Below are positions 1 through 11,225 of a stretch of DNA of 64,000 nt, one piece after another. The position numbers and the translations under genes were made by a program. Below the pieces are notes generated by a model. It saw only the letters and a list, made by a program, of their open reading frames with translations. It did no database searches and was not told the DNA's origin. How positions within the stretch are numbered: the stretch's first letter is position 1; every line of letters starts with the position of its first letter. The stretch spans positions 16,072,919 to 16,136,918 of the forward strand of contig NC_135724.1 of assembly GCF_964656455.1 (NCBI RefSeq). Reading direction: 5' to 3'. The stretch is from Halichoerus grypus (Eukaryota; Chordata; Mammalia; Carnivora; Phocidae).

Positions 1-1060
1 GTCCCGAGGCTTGGGGGTGAGGGACGAGGGTGCCAACTGGAGAAATTGCTCTATATAAGAAAAGGGGGGAGCTGTTCAGAGGGGAGAGTCTGTGTGGGGA
101 GGCGTTGGTGGTAACGAGCTGGGAGGGTTGCTGGGGGAAAGGGGGCAGCTAGGGCACAGGGGGCGCTCTGCTAACTGGGAGCTGTAATGCTCTTTGGTCT
201 TCCTGCATATCCTTCGGTGAAACTCCCCTCATTCACTTGAGAATGCCCAATGCTGCTGCTGACAGACCATAAAACATAATAGCTGGGAGACTGGGGACTC
301 CTGCTCTCCCTCTGGAACGACCTGTTTCATTGGGAAACACCATAGCTCTGTGGGGTTAGGGTGAATTTTTGACCTTCAGCAATGAAAGTTGTGCTCTCAA
401 ATATGGATGGAATAAGAACGAACTAGGAGTGACACTGGTGTCTCTTTTAAAAACCAACAGGTGTGCAAGGGCATGTGATATTTTCATAAAATGCAGTGAC
501 ATGACTCCAATAAGAATTGATTTGCCACTAACTACAGTTCCCATTTTCTAGAAATGCCTTATTCCATCTGGAAGCCTTTCATGTCTCTGCATCTGTCTGT
601 AAATCGCAGACTAGGTGTGTTGCTTACGGTAATTTTGCAGGCGGGAATGAATACCCCAGTGGTACAGATGAAAAACGTTAAGGCATAGAGCGTAACCTAC
701 TGGGATCTTAGGAAGAGATGTAACTGACATTGGAACCCAGATCTAACTCCACATTTTGTGTTTGCAGACACCATGCCCGAAGGCATATTGTTATGGTAAT
801 GCGACAATTCAGTAGCGCCCAGGGATAACCTCTGACTTCCATGAATAAACTACATTTAGTTCACTCTGTTCACTATACTGTAGTGACGAAAATTAAGTAA
901 ATGAACTGCAACAGAATAAACAGAATAATTATTTCCATTTTAGTCATTATATAATTGAGCGCCGCTCCTGTTCTCTCCAGGTATGATGTAATTATCTTAG
1001 TTTTAGATGCCACTGGGTCCCAAAGTACATATTTTCTCAAGTACTTACTAAATACGTCAG
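1..1060. other. Unassigned non-coding stretch
   Basis: I recognise no gene or repeat here. Frames are short (at most about 60 codons) and show no known domain. The opening 200 bases are G-rich and the rest has mixed composition. Confidence 0.6.
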
Positions 1061-1069
1061 CTCCTAATT

Positions 1070-1135
1070 TAGTTCTAAATGAGATAATGGCATGAATAGC
1101 ATCCAGCATGGTGCCTGGCATGTAGTATAATTTAT
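1070..1135 (+). repeat. Possible MIR 3'-end fragment
   Basis: The stretch 'aatgagataatggcatgaa' followed by 'gtgcctggcatgtagta' resembles the MIR segment around 'aaatgagttaatgcatg' and 'agtgcctggcacatagta'. It is short and diverged, so the call is tentative. Confidence 0.35.
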
Positions 1136-1189
1136 AAACCTTCATAATAAAACTTCTAAATCCTCCTTCGCCCCCCCCCCCCAGCCCTC

Positions 1190-2555
1190 ATCTGTCCTCC
1201 CCTCTTTCTCATCTCTTCCCTTCTTGCATCCTCCCATCCTCTGTATGACTCAGCACTGGTTGCAGGAGGAAGTCCTAGAACTTAAAGGAGAATAGACTGG
1301 TTAACAAAGAAGTAATAGTAAAATGTCAGAAGAGGGCCTGACAGCAACTATGGCTGGACTCCGGGCCCCAGTCAGTGACACTGGCTTTGAGTTTCTCCAT
1401 CTTTGATTTCTGCTCACCTCTGCATCTGCTGCTTTCTCAGGCACATTTTGCCGTGTGATGGTGCAACAGCCTCTAGAAAAGTCAGGCTCACCTCCTTGCA
1501 GCTTCAGATCTGTCAGAAGGAGGTATTGTTTCTCAGTGGATTCAAGAAAACCATGGAATTGAGCCTCCCTCCTGGCTCGGGTCGTATGCCCACCAGAGAA
1601 CCCATCCCTGAGGCCAGGGGAATGCAGGACTCTGCTTGGCCAGGTCTGGATTACATTATCCTTGGCTGGGGGTGGAGCCATCCCTACCTCAGCCACGTGG
1701 ATAAACCATGGGAAGAGTGGTTGTACAGAGAACTGGGGCGCAGAGGTGGTACTGTGGGGAGGTTACCTCAGCAGCCCTTCCAGCCACCACCCAGTATGCC
1801 TTCACACACTTCAGAGGGGGGAGACCTAGCAACTGCATTCCTTCATTGTTTGTGCCTGGGATTCTGGCTGGGAATTAAGTCTTGCCAGTCGCTGGTACTC
1901 AAGTGAAATGGTTCAGAACTGGGTTAACAGGTAAATAAGCAGCCACTTGGCTGGCTTGGACCATGTCCGTGGCAATGTGATTGGGCAACTTCAGGATATG
2001 GTGGCGTCCCACGGTGGTGGGTGACTGTATCACAGCAGAGGCAATGTCCTTCTGTGGGGTGGGGGGCTTTTTCCGACTGCTTGACCTAGAGCCTACTACT
2101 CCAGGCTTTGTAAATCACTTAATACCCGGCATTTAATCCCTTTCTGCTGAGACTAGCTAGTGTGGTTTCTGTTGGTCTTCACTGACCCCTACTTGATAGT
2201 GGTGTTACTGGGAGACGGGGGTGTGGGTACTGGGCGAGCAGCACAGTGTGTGCCCACCGGGGTCCCTAATCTCTGTTTCCATCCTGCCTTTATCTTCCCT
2301 TTCTCCAGTTTCTTCTTTCACTTCTTTCTCTGTTCCCTTCACATCCAGACTACAGGGTTCCAAGTTGTGTTCCTCGAGAGGTTCCAAAATGGGTTCCTTT
2401 TCAACAATCTTGAAGAAAAGTGTAGATAGGTTATTTCTAAGGTGCTTGAATGAAATCCATGCAGAGATGGAGATGGACTAGTGAGGCTCGTAAAGTCCCT
2501 TCTCGGTTTATATATCTGTGCCCTTCTGGACATTTCTTAATGAAAAACAGCGTTA
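1190..2555. other. Unassigned non-coding stretch with a 167-codon open frame
   Basis: A run of 12 C at 1171-1182 precedes it. The frame at 1403-1906 (+) is open for 167 codons but has no recognisable domain, no splice-like borders and no homology I know. I treat it as chance openness in moderately GC-rich DNA. Confidence 0.5.
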
Positions 2556-2561
2556 ATGGAA

Positions 2562-2722
2562 ATATTATGGACTTGGAAGTCAGACTTGGGTTCATATCCC
2601 CACTCCTCAACTTACTAGTTGTGGGACATTGGGAACCACACTTTGTCTCCGAAGATCAATTCTCTTGTCTATAAACAGATAGTAATAAGACCTCATGGAT
2701 TTGCTGTAAGGGTCACATAGCA
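2562..2722 (+). repeat. MIR SINE, sense
   Basis: The order of motifs follows the MIR consensus: 'gacttgggttcatatcccc', 'aacttactagttgtgggac', a pyrimidine-rich 'tctgtctata'-like block, then 'gtaataagacctcatgg' and 'tgctgtaagggtcacatag'. MIR is an ancient tRNA-derived SINE mobilised by L2. Divergence is that expected of a pre-eutherian insertion. Confidence 0.75.
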
Positions 2723-2844
2723 TAGTATATATATAAATGTTTTGCTCCATGAATGCTCCAGAAAATGCCTCTTTCCTCCTGAAGCCTTATGCTTCCGCAC
2801 CTGTTCCTTTTCTGACTCCACATTACATTGAATGGTAGTTAATA

Positions 2845-3065
2845 TTAATTGAACACTTCTTATGTGCCCTGCTATACTATATGGATTATCTCCTCTAATC
2901 TTAACAATCTCATGAGGTAGGCACTTTGATGATCCTGAGTTTACAGGTGAGGAAATGCTGTGGGATTATGTAACTTGTCTCTGTTTACACAGCTAGTGAG
3001 AGGTCTGAGGTTTAAATCCACCAGTCTGACTCCAGAACCCAAGCTCATAACCACTGGCTGTACTG
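2845..3065 (-). repeat. MIR SINE, antisense, near full length
   Basis: Reading the plus strand gives the reversed MIR: 'cttatgtgccctgctatac', 'caatctcatgaggtaggc', 'tttacaggtgaggaaatg', 'gtaacttgtctctgtttac', 'acacagctagtgagaggtc', 'gtctgactccagaaccca' and 'aaccactggctgtactg'. The core and both flanks are present, so this is one of the more complete MIR copies in the window. Confidence 0.8.
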
Positions 3066-3224
3066 TTACTTTATTCCTAGCACCATGGCCAACTAGAGAC
3101 ATTAAATGAACTTTAAAGCCTTTAAAGCATTTAATAAAATGTACTGCTGTTCCTTTTCGAAGATGATTAGCATATCCAGAATATTTCTTGCCGTGTTGAC
3201 CTATTTGCATCGGGGCAACCACAT

Positions 3225-4595
3225 GCTCTTTTGTGGCTTACGTTTCTAAGCTTTACGGGATGTTGTGTCCTTTTGCTATGGAAGAGGTTTTACCCACCTG
3301 AGACTAGGTGGTCTCCTTAAATGTCAAACCCATGGCTTTGTTTCCAGAGAAGTCCCGTTTTAACCAAACGAACAGCACTGCTTCTATTGATGGTTGGCTC
3401 CCACTCAAATTTCCAGCATATATGACCGAACAGATGAACAAGTCCTCGGTGAACCACTTTGGTCTCAATAGCACAAAACTAGAGATGCGGTGTGAGCTCT
3501 CCACCTGTCAGCTGTGAGAATCAGGGCTCAGAGGGGCCATCAGATACAGGAGTTTAGCTTCTGTTGTAAAAACAAATTGTTTGCTGCTTATTAGAGCTTT
3601 CTTCCCTTTTGTCATATATTACAGCCAAGAGTGATTTCCTGTCAACTTAGATCTAGCATGTTTCTGAAATATTAGTCAGCTAAGACTCTTGAAAATGATG
3701 CAGATATTGAAACAAACATTTCAAAAAGGGTCAGCTTCCATAAACATTTCCATGTACACCTAATTTTTACTGTTTAAACAAGGAAAACAATTACTTGGAG
3801 AAATTCTTTTAAAAAGTCTTCTGTCGTCATGATCTGCTCTCCACTGCCCTAGAGTCAGGATCATGGATCCTGAGTTTGGACCTTCTGCCTGGGCTTCTTT
3901 CCCTCCCACTCCTCCTCCTCTAATGTAAACCACTGAAACGGTTGAAGTTGTACTTTTGAGAACAAGACTTCACTTCCCTTATGGAAATGGAAGGGTATAG
4001 AACAAACAGCCATTATACTCAGCATTCATTTACCCTATTCTTTTGCCATTTATGTAAAAAAAAAAAAATCACATGGGGATTTGTTATAGAATTAGGCACC
4101 ACGATTTCCATGTAGACATTATTTAATTATGTAGGTTTTAATGGGTAATATTTCTAGGAAATCTATAACAATTATATTTACACCTTAATTTCACTTTTTA
4201 TTCACTTACATTCACTTTTCATTTCTGGAAGGTGACAGAGCCTTTGGGGTGGGTAGCCTGTGGGGAAGGGTGCCCCTGTGGGATCCCACTGATAAGACCT
4301 AAATGCCTTCATCTTGGAATTAACATGTATTAGTCCTGCACCTTTTCCAGTACATTTGTTCTCTCTGCCAAAGAACTGATACATTCAGTTGGGAAACTGA
4401 ATTGTTTTACACTATATACACATTTGCTTTTCAAACTATTTTTTAATGCTATAAAATTTGAGAGCTAAGAGTAGTCACCAGTGGTAGGAATTTAAGGCAA
4501 TACAGGCATGAGAGGGGGAAAGATACTTTTGGTCAAGGGAACTTACCCTAGTTTCTGGAGGAACTCAGGTGGTGATAACGGTATAAAACGTGAGA
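3225..4595. other. Unassigned non-coding stretch
   Basis: There is no recognised repeat except a short A run near 4056. A 69-codon plus-strand frame at 3308-3517 has no known domain. AT content rises toward 4100-4450. I see no gene. Confidence 0.55.
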
Positions 4596-4597
4596 AT

Positions 4598-4728
4598 TTA
4601 CAATGAGCAGGCTCAGTGCTAAGCGATTTTTCTTGCTTTGTTATAGTTAATCCTCATAATGACACGACAAGGTTAGTTCTACAATTGTTTCCATTTCTCA
4701 GATGAGGTAACTGAGGAAAGGAGAAAAG
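4598..4728 (-). repeat. MIR SINE fragment, antisense
   Basis: The plus strand shows 'aggctcagtgctaagcg', 'agttaatcctcataatg' and 'catttctcagatgaggtaac', the reversed 3' half of MIR. It ends just before an L1 fragment. Confidence 0.65.
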
Positions 4729-4737
4729 GTATTAAAA

Positions 4738-5284
4738 GAACAACAAGCTACCACTACACACCTATTAGAATGGCCACAATCCATCATAGCAACACCACCA
4801 AATGCTGGCAGTGGTTGGGGGTACCAGGAGCTCTCCGTCATTGCTGGGGGAAGGCAAAATGGCATAGCTACTTTGGAGGACAGTTTGGTAGTTTCTTACA
4901 AAATTAAACATAACTCTTACTGTGAGATTCAGCAATCATGCTCCCTGGCCTTTACCCAAAGGACTTGGGGAGGGGGGGGGGGAGAAGAAAAAAAAAAACC
5001 TTGCAGATGTTTATAGAAGCTTCATTCATAGTTGCCTAAACTTGGAAGCAGCCAAGATGTTCTTCAGTCGGTGAACGGGTAAATAAACTGATATATCCAG
5101 ACAATGGAATATTGCTCAGTGCTAAAAAGAAATGAACTATCAAGCCATGAAAAAACATCGAGAAACCTTAAATGTATATTAGTAAGTGAAAGAAGCCAAT
5201 CTGAAAATGCTACATACTATGATTCCAACTTTCTGACATTCTGGAAGATGCTAAAACTACGGAGGCAGTAAAAATAGCGCTTGT
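4738..5284 (+). mobile_element. L1 (LINE-1) 3'-end fragment, sense
   Basis: The sequence follows the end of L1 ORF2 and its 3' region: 'agctaccactacacacc', 'ttagaatggccacaatc', 'aaatgctggcagtggttg', 'gcagccaagatgttcttc', 'caatggaatattgctcag' and 'agtaagtgaaagaagcc'. Frames are broken by substitutions and by a G run plus A run at 4971-4998, so no reverse transcriptase could be made. A CAN-SINE follows directly. The divergence suggests an old L1M-type copy. Confidence 0.8.
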
Positions 5285-5286
5285 CT

Positions 5287-5446
5287 GGGGCGCCTGGGTG
5301 GCTCAGTCCATTAAGCTTCTGACTCTTGGTTTCGGCTCAGGTCATGATCTCAGGGTTGTAGGATGGAGCCCTATGTCAGGCTCTGCGCTCAAGGGGGAGG
5401 CGTCTGCTTGTTCTCTCCCTCTGCCCCTTCCTCCCGCTCTAAATAT
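5287..5446 (+). mobile_element. CAN-SINE (tRNA-Lys-derived), older copy
   Basis: It starts with the diagnostic 'ggggcgcctgggtggctcag' and continues through 'ggctcaggtcatgatctcag'. The body has drifted ('gcgctcaagggggaggcgtc') and the A tail is lost, ending in 'ctctaaatatgtg'. No clear target-site duplication remains. It is probably an old insertion beside the L1 3' end. Confidence 0.88.
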
Positions 5447-5449
5447 GTG

Positions 5450-6120
5450 TACAGAAAGTATAAAACCTACAGTAAAGGCCCTCTAACACTCAGGTTAAGA
5501 AATATTTCAGTAGTGAACATACCCATTAGTCTCCCCCTCCCTGATTTCAGCTCCCTATTCCAGCCATACTGAGCCACGATCCCGGACTTAGTAGTATTCC
5601 ACATATTCCTTATACTTTGATTACTTGTGTATATATCCCCGAAGTGACGTATTATTTTTCATGTTAAGTTTCAAATAAATATGACTACTTTTTTCACTTA
5701 ACATTAGGGGCTGTATCCACGTTGACCCAGCTAGTTCTAGTTACCGCAGTTTCACTGTCCTATGATCTCCTCTTGTAGCAACGTCCCAAAGTCGGAGAGA
5801 GAATATTGATGTGGAAATATTTTGTTCGTATTTTCTTGGTAGTAAATGGAAATCTTGTCCAATCATACTGAAGTATTGTGAATATTGTGCCTACTCTCCG
5901 TAGCTGAATCATTGCCTGTATGGGTAGATGTGTGTAGCTTATGTTTTGGGAAACTTATGCTGTAGCGATGTTTCTGTATAGGAGAGGAGTACACCCTTTC
6001 AGAAAAAGCCTTTGCAAATCAACTTGAAGGTCTGTTCCCCTTTGAGAAAAATTTAGACTTTCTAAACAGAACAGTTAACTTTACACAAGAATTTTGTTTT
6101 GCTCAAGAGTAGCCTGCATG
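5450..6120. other. Unassigned AT-rich stretch
   Basis: I see no recognisable gene or repeat. Short AT-rich segments near 5580-5700 vaguely resemble old antisense L1 but could not be matched with confidence. Confidence 0.5.
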
Positions 6121-6125
6121 TCTTT

Positions 6126-6691
6126 TGCTTCTTAAGAAAAATTGTGGAAAAATACACATAACCCAAAATTTACCACCTTAACCATTTTTAAGCGGACAGT
6201 TCAGTAACATTAAGTACATTCACACTGTTGTGCAACCACCACCACCATCCATCTTCAGTACTTATTCTGTCTTCCCCACCTGAAACTTCGTGCTCCTTTA
6301 ACTCGCTCCCCCCGTCCCCCCAGTGTTTTCTAGTTGTGAGAAATAATTGAATACATCACTGCATAAGTTTAAAGCATGCATGATGGTTTGATTTTACATA
6401 CACTGTGACATTATCTCATAGGTTTAGCTAACATCTGTTAATCTCCTATAGATCTAGTAAATTTTTTTCTCATGATAACTTAAGATCAACTCCTTAACAA
6501 CTTTCCTGTATATCACACAGCAGTGTTAGCTGTAGTCATGTTGTACATTATATAAATGTCTTAGGACTGGAAGTTCTTATATTTCTTATAACTGGAAATT
6601 TTTGCCTTTTGACCACCTTCCTCCAGTTGCCCCTCTGCTCTCCCTCTGTCTCTAGTAACCATGTCTGATTTCTTTTTCTGTGAGGTATCTT

Positions 6692-6730
<39 letters not shown>

Positions 6731-7058
6731 GATTTCACATATACGTGAGATCATGAGGTATTTGTCTTTGTCTTTCTGTGATTTATTTCACTTAGCATTG
6801 TGCCTTTAGGGTCCATCCATTAGGGTCACAAATGGTAGGATTTCCTCCTCTTTATGACTGAATAATAATCCTGTGTGTGTGTATACACCTATCACAACTT
6901 CTTTATCCATTCATCCATTGATGGACACCTAGCTTGATTACCTGTCTTGCCTGTTGTAAATAATGTTGTAATGAACATGGGGCTGAAGATATTTTTCAAG
7001 TTAGTGTTTTTGTTCCTTTGGATATATTCCCCAAAGTGGAATTGCCCAATCATATGGT
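6126..7058 (-). mobile_element. L1 3' portion, antisense part of an inverted L1
   Basis: The plus strand reads as reversed L1 3' UTR and ORF2 end: 'aatttaccaccttaacca', 'cacactgttgtgcaacca', 'ggtatttgtctttgtctttc', 'tttcacttagcattgtgcc', 'ttcatccattgatggacac' and 'aaagtggaattgcccaatc'. A (CT)n run at 6692-6729 lies inside it. At 7058 the sense switches to the plus-strand piece that follows, which is the signature of a 5'-inverted insertion. Confidence 0.82.
6692..6729. repeat. (CT)n microsatellite
   Basis: An uninterrupted CT-rich run, broken once by TT near 6701, within the antisense L1 3' UTR. Confidence 0.95.
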
Positions 7059-7293
7059 GCATGAAAAGAGACTCAGCATCACTAGTCATTAGGGAAGTAC
7101 AAATTAAAACCACAGTGAGTTATCACCTCATGCCTTTTAGAATTGCCATCATCAGAAAGATAAGAGGTAACAAATGCTGGCCAGAATATGGAGAAAAGGG
7201 AACTCTGTGCCCTGTTGGTGGAATTATAAATGGGTACAGCCACTATGGAAGGCCCTCAAAAAATTAAAAATAGAACTATCCATCTGATCCACA
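7059..7293 (+). mobile_element. L1 ORF2 C-terminal segment, inverted relative to its 3' part
   Basis: In plus sense it encodes the usual end of L1 ORF2: KRDSASLVIREVQIKTTVSY, then ECWxxxGEKGTL-like 'NKCWPEYGEKGTLCPVGG', then a tail equivalent to '...PLWKTV...LKKLK'. It ends at 'catctgatccac', exactly where the antisense piece to its left begins ('atgattgggcaattcca' when reversed). The two parts are therefore adjacent in the parent L1 but head-to-head here, as twin priming produces. Confidence 0.82.
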
Positions 7294-8369
7294 AAATGTT
7301 TTAAAAGTTCAAACGTCCGCATAAATCAAGAATCTTGGGAATACTCAAGCCAAGACCGCCTGCAGCCAGGATTATAAAGCTTATAAACGTGTCCAGCAAG
7401 TTCACAGAATTGCAGACCTTGTCTTATGTAATAACACTAGGCCTCTTCTACTTTTTCTTAAGCAAATGAATTGAGTTTTCATTTTTTTATTGTCTATGCT
7501 ATGAGGGAGGATAGCAATGCAGATACTCCAAAACAGCTGATAGAACAAACACAATTTAGCATTTACTTTTGGTACTGGAATGCATTACCAAAGTTACTGT
7601 TGGCAATATTTAGTCTCTTATGTTTTTCTTAAGCTAATCTGAAAATTAGAATATGTTCTCTGATCATGCAGCACCTAATGGAAGGAATGTTACAGAATTG
7701 TACTGACTCAGGTAGATAATTGCTAAAGATGTAAGAATGTCTTCAGATGAGCATGACACAGATCATTGAGAAATGGCCAGACATTTAGTCTCTTCTCAAA
7801 AAGTTTTGTATCATAAAATACAGAAATATAGATTAGCACTGAAAACAACTGTGCAGCTTGATAGAAGGCAGACATCTTTGTAGTCACCATCTGGGTCAGA
7901 AAATAGCCAGTTAGCAGTCGATCCCCAGACCATGTTCTGAAATGCAAGCCTTCCTTCCCTCCAAAAATAGCCACTATCCCAACGCTTCCTTGAATTTCTC
8001 TATAGTTCCATGGCCCATCTGTGCATCCCTGAATGCCTATTTTTGGTTTGCCTATTTTTAATTCAAATATCTTTTAAAATCTTAAAATTTCTTTTCGTTA
8101 CAGTTGTTTGTTGAAGATCCTGGGCCCTTTGGTCTGTAGAGTGTTCCATGGTCTGGATTTTGCTGGACTGAGCCCTCATCCTTACTGAGGCAGGTTTTGA
8201 GGATATGAAACATTAACATGATTCCAGAAGGCAAAGCTACACAAGAGAGAATAATCAGAAGCACCATTCCCTCCACTAATCCATGGGCTCCGTTTTTACC
8301 CAATAATCTCATTCATTTATCCTATGTTTGTTAGCAAAAATAGATGCATATATATATAAAAATACATAC
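7294..8369. other. Unassigned AT-rich stretch
   Basis: I see no gene. Antisense frames of 76 and 83 codons (7723-7974, 8082-8312) carry no recognisable domain. There is a short (TA)n near 8348. Confidence 0.5.
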
Positions 8370-9240
8370 TATCATCCCCTTTTTGTACTAAACTTGGCAT
8401 ACTATGTATGTTCTTAAGCACTTGACTTTCTTCACTTAGCAATATTTTGTGGAGGTCTCCCTCCATGTCAGTTTACAGGGATCTTCATTTTATTTTTCTT
8501 CAGCTGCAGAATATTCCATGATGTGGATATACCATAGTTTATTCAACATGTCTTTTATGTGGGTACTTTCCCCATTATTTTGTAGTTAACACATCATCCC
8601 GCAATGAATAATAGACTTGTGCACATGTATTTTCACTTTGAGACTCAGATTCCTAAAACTGAGATTGCTAAGGTCAAGCAGTAAATGCATTTGTAGGTTT
8701 TTATCTGCTGTTTTAAGTATTACCAGAGTCCACTCCATGAGGTGTGGACCAGTTTGCCTGCCCACCAGCACTTTCTGAGTACACCTGTTTCTCCACACTT
8801 TGCCAACAGTGTTTTCAAGCTCTTTAATTTTTGCTAATCTAATAGATAAAAGATGGTATCTTAGTGTAATTTTAAATTTCTTTTCTTATGGGTAAACCTG
8901 GACATCTTTTTATACATTTAAACACCCATTTTTAGATCTTAACTGTATATTTCTGTTGGGGTTTTGCCTCATCCCTTATTTAAAATATATATATATACAT
9001 ACACACACATGCAAAAATAGATCTAATATGTAATTACATGTAATATATAAAAATGTATATTAAAATATATAAATATCAGCCTTTTAGTTGTGGCATGCAT
9101 GACAAGCATTTTCTGCCAGTTTGTCATTTGACTTATGGTATATTTCATGATGCAAAGGTTTTCTATTTTTACATAGTCAAATTTATCAGTTTTCTAAAAA
9201 TTGCTTGTGGAATTTGCTTCTAATTAGCTGCTTTTTGCTC
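8370..9240 (-). mobile_element. L1 ORF2/3' region, antisense, first part
   Basis: The plus strand follows reversed L1: 'tttcttcacttagcaatat', 'gcagaatattccatgatg', 'ataccatagtttattcaac', 'agactcagattcctaaaac', 'tgcctgcccaccagcac', 'tttctccacactttgccaa' and 'agatggtatcttagtgtaa'. It continues beyond a CAN-SINE at 9271-9472 in the same element order, so 8370-11225 is best read as one old, heavily mutated L1. Confidence 0.8.
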
Positions 9241-9267
9241 TCACTTTATAGAGGCATTTCCCCTATT

Positions 9268-9270
<3 letters not shown>

Positions 9271-9304
<34 letters not shown>

Positions 9305-9472
9305 TGAGAGAGCATGAGAGCATGTGCATACAATTAAGGGAGGGGTGGAGGGAGAAGGAGAAGCAGACTCCCCACTGAGCAGGGAGCCTGACATGGTGCT
9401 TGACTGATTCCAGGACCCCGAGATCATGACCACCTTAACCAACCTAACCAACTGAGCCATGCAGGTGCCCCA
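9271..9472 (-). mobile_element. CAN-SINE, antisense
   Basis: A long T run (9271-9297) is followed by the reversed body 'aagcagactccccactgag', 'gaccccgagatcatgacc' and the head 'gagccatgcaggtgcccc'. It interrupts the antisense L1. The tandem 'accttaaccaacctaacc' is a local expansion of the usual 'caaccaactgagcc' region. Confidence 0.92.
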
Positions 9473-10021
9473 CCCCCATGTTTTCTTCTAGCACTTTCGT
9501 TTCAGTTCTTGCATTTACATCAAGATTCATTTGAAATTGATTCTCATGCGTGGATTGAGGTCTGGATCTGATTCTTTTTGTAAACGGCTATCTAGTTGTC
9601 CTAGCACAATTTATTATTAAGTGCATCTTTATCCCAGTGATTCCAGATGCCTCATTTTTTTCCCTGACTCTAGCTTTTCTTTTTTAGTGTTTTCTTAACT
9701 ATTCTTGCATATTTGTCTTTCCATATGAACTCTAGTACCCTCTTGTCTAGTTCCATAAAAACCAAAAAGTTTGTTGATATTTTTATTGAAGTTGGTAATT
9801 TTATTAGAATTTAGGGAGAACTGACAGATTTATGATGTTGAGTCCTCCTATCTGAGGACAAGGGGTGTCTTTTTATTCTAGTGTATTTATCTTCCAAGAG
9901 TGTTTAAAAATACTCTTTATATAGGCTTTGCAAATTTCTTATTCTGATTCCCAAGCATTTTACCTCCTATGTTGCTAGGTCATATGCCATCTTACTAAAT
10001 TTTTTTATTATGGAGATCTTT

Positions 10022-10265
10022 AAAATTGTTTAATTTTTGGGCGCCTGGGTGGCTCAGTTGGTTAAGCGACTGCCTTCGGCTCAGGTCATGATCCTGGAGT
10101 CCCAGGATCGAGTCCCGCATCGGGCTACCTGCTCAGCGGGGAGTCTGCTTCTCCCTCTCCCGCTCCCCCCTCTTGTGCTCTTTCTCTCTCTCACTCTCTC
10201 TCTCAAATAAATAAAATCTTAAAAAAAAAAAAAAAAATAAAATAAAATAAAATTGTTTAATTTTT
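10022..10265 (+). mobile_element. CAN-SINE with 17-bp target-site duplication
   Basis: The body at 10039-10248 opens 'gggcgcctgggtggctcag' and has the tRNA-like A box (tggctcagttggttaag) and B box region (ggatcgagtcccgc), a CT-rich stretch and an A-rich tail with (AAAAT)n. It is flanked by exact copies of 'aaaattgtttaattttt' at 10022-10038 and 10249-10265. The intact duplication and low divergence point to a fairly recent insertion into the antisense L1. Confidence 0.97.
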
Positions 10266-10617
10266 TCTAGGTATACTATCCTGTCATCTGCACATAGGGG
10301 TAGTTTTCCAATTTTTATACCTCTAATTGAGTTGGCTGAATAGAATAATGCTAATGTTAAATAGTGCAGGTAGCGTCTGTATTTTGTTTCTGACCATAGT
10401 GGAAATGCCTCTAATATTCACCTTTCCATTTAGAAAGTTGAATAAGTTGTTAAAAATAAGGTGCTGATTTTAGGACTAAGGTTATATACCCACGATTACT
10501 ATTTTCTTGAGTGTGTGTGTGTGCTTAAAACAAGAATGGACATTGAAGTTTGTCAACTTCTTTTTTTAGTGCTATTGAAATAATTTTATGGTTTTCCTAG
10601 ATCTGTTAATAAGTGTT

Positions 10618-10865
10618 TGTTGATGCATTTTCTTTCTTTCTTTTTTTTTTTTTAAAGATTTTATTTATTTATTTGACAGAGAGAGACACAGTGAGAGAGG
10701 GAATACAAGCAGGGGGAATGGGAGAGGGAGAAGCAGGCTTCCCGCGGAGCGCGGAGCAGGGAGCCCGATGCGGGGCTCGATCCCAGGACCCTGGGATCAT
10801 GACCTGAGCCAAAGGCAGACACTTAATGACTGAGCCACCCAGGCGCCCCTGTTGATGCATTTTCT
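10618..10865 (-). mobile_element. CAN-SINE, antisense, with 16-bp target-site duplication
   Basis: The reversed body at 10634-10849 runs from a T-rich tail to 'gagccacccaggcgcccc'. Exact copies of 'tgttgatgcattttct' flank it at 10618-10633 and 10850-10865. It inserted into the same antisense L1 as its neighbour at 10039, in the opposite orientation. Confidence 0.97.
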
Positions 10866-11225
10866 ACTATTGAACCTAACATGCATTGCTTGAGTATATC
10901 CCAGTTGGGATTTCTTAAAAACGGTTGTGGTCCATTATTTTTTTAATGAGAGATTAGATTCTATTTGCTATCGTCTTTTGGAATTTTATATCCATATTCT
11001 TATGTGATGTTGGTTGTAATACTTTTTTTGGTGCTATCAGTAATGGGCTATTTAACATTGGACCTATCTGGTCTTTAATGGTTTAGTAAAAAACCTCAGT
11101 AAAACCATTTTGTGAGGGGTAACTTACTTACATGAAATTGGTCTATTTAAACTTTCTATCAGTAAGGTGGTCCATATTGATGAACTGTACTCTTCTAGGA
11201 AATTAGACCTTTCATATAGGTTTGT

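Larger units (their letters stand above)
9480..11225 (-). mobile_element. L1 ORF2 remnant, antisense, continued (split by two SINEs)
   Basis: After the first SINE the L1 resumes in the expected order: 'tcaagattcatttgaaattg', 'gtctagttccataaaaacc', 'gttgagtcctcctatctg', 'tatactatcctgtcatctgc', 'gtatatcccagttgggatt' and 'gatgaactgtactcttct'. The region corresponds to the reverse transcriptase part of ORF2, read backward. Many stops and indels mark it as inactive. SINEs at 10039-10248 and 10634-10849 split it with clean duplications. Confidence 0.78.

Noticed and set aside
1403..1906. 167-codon plus-strand frame
   Set aside because: No homology or exon borders and an overlapping opposite-strand frame of similar length, typical of chance.
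10039..10110. tRNA-like cloverleaf start in the SINE heads
   Set aside because: These are tRNA-Lys-derived SINE heads with tails and duplications, not tRNA genes.
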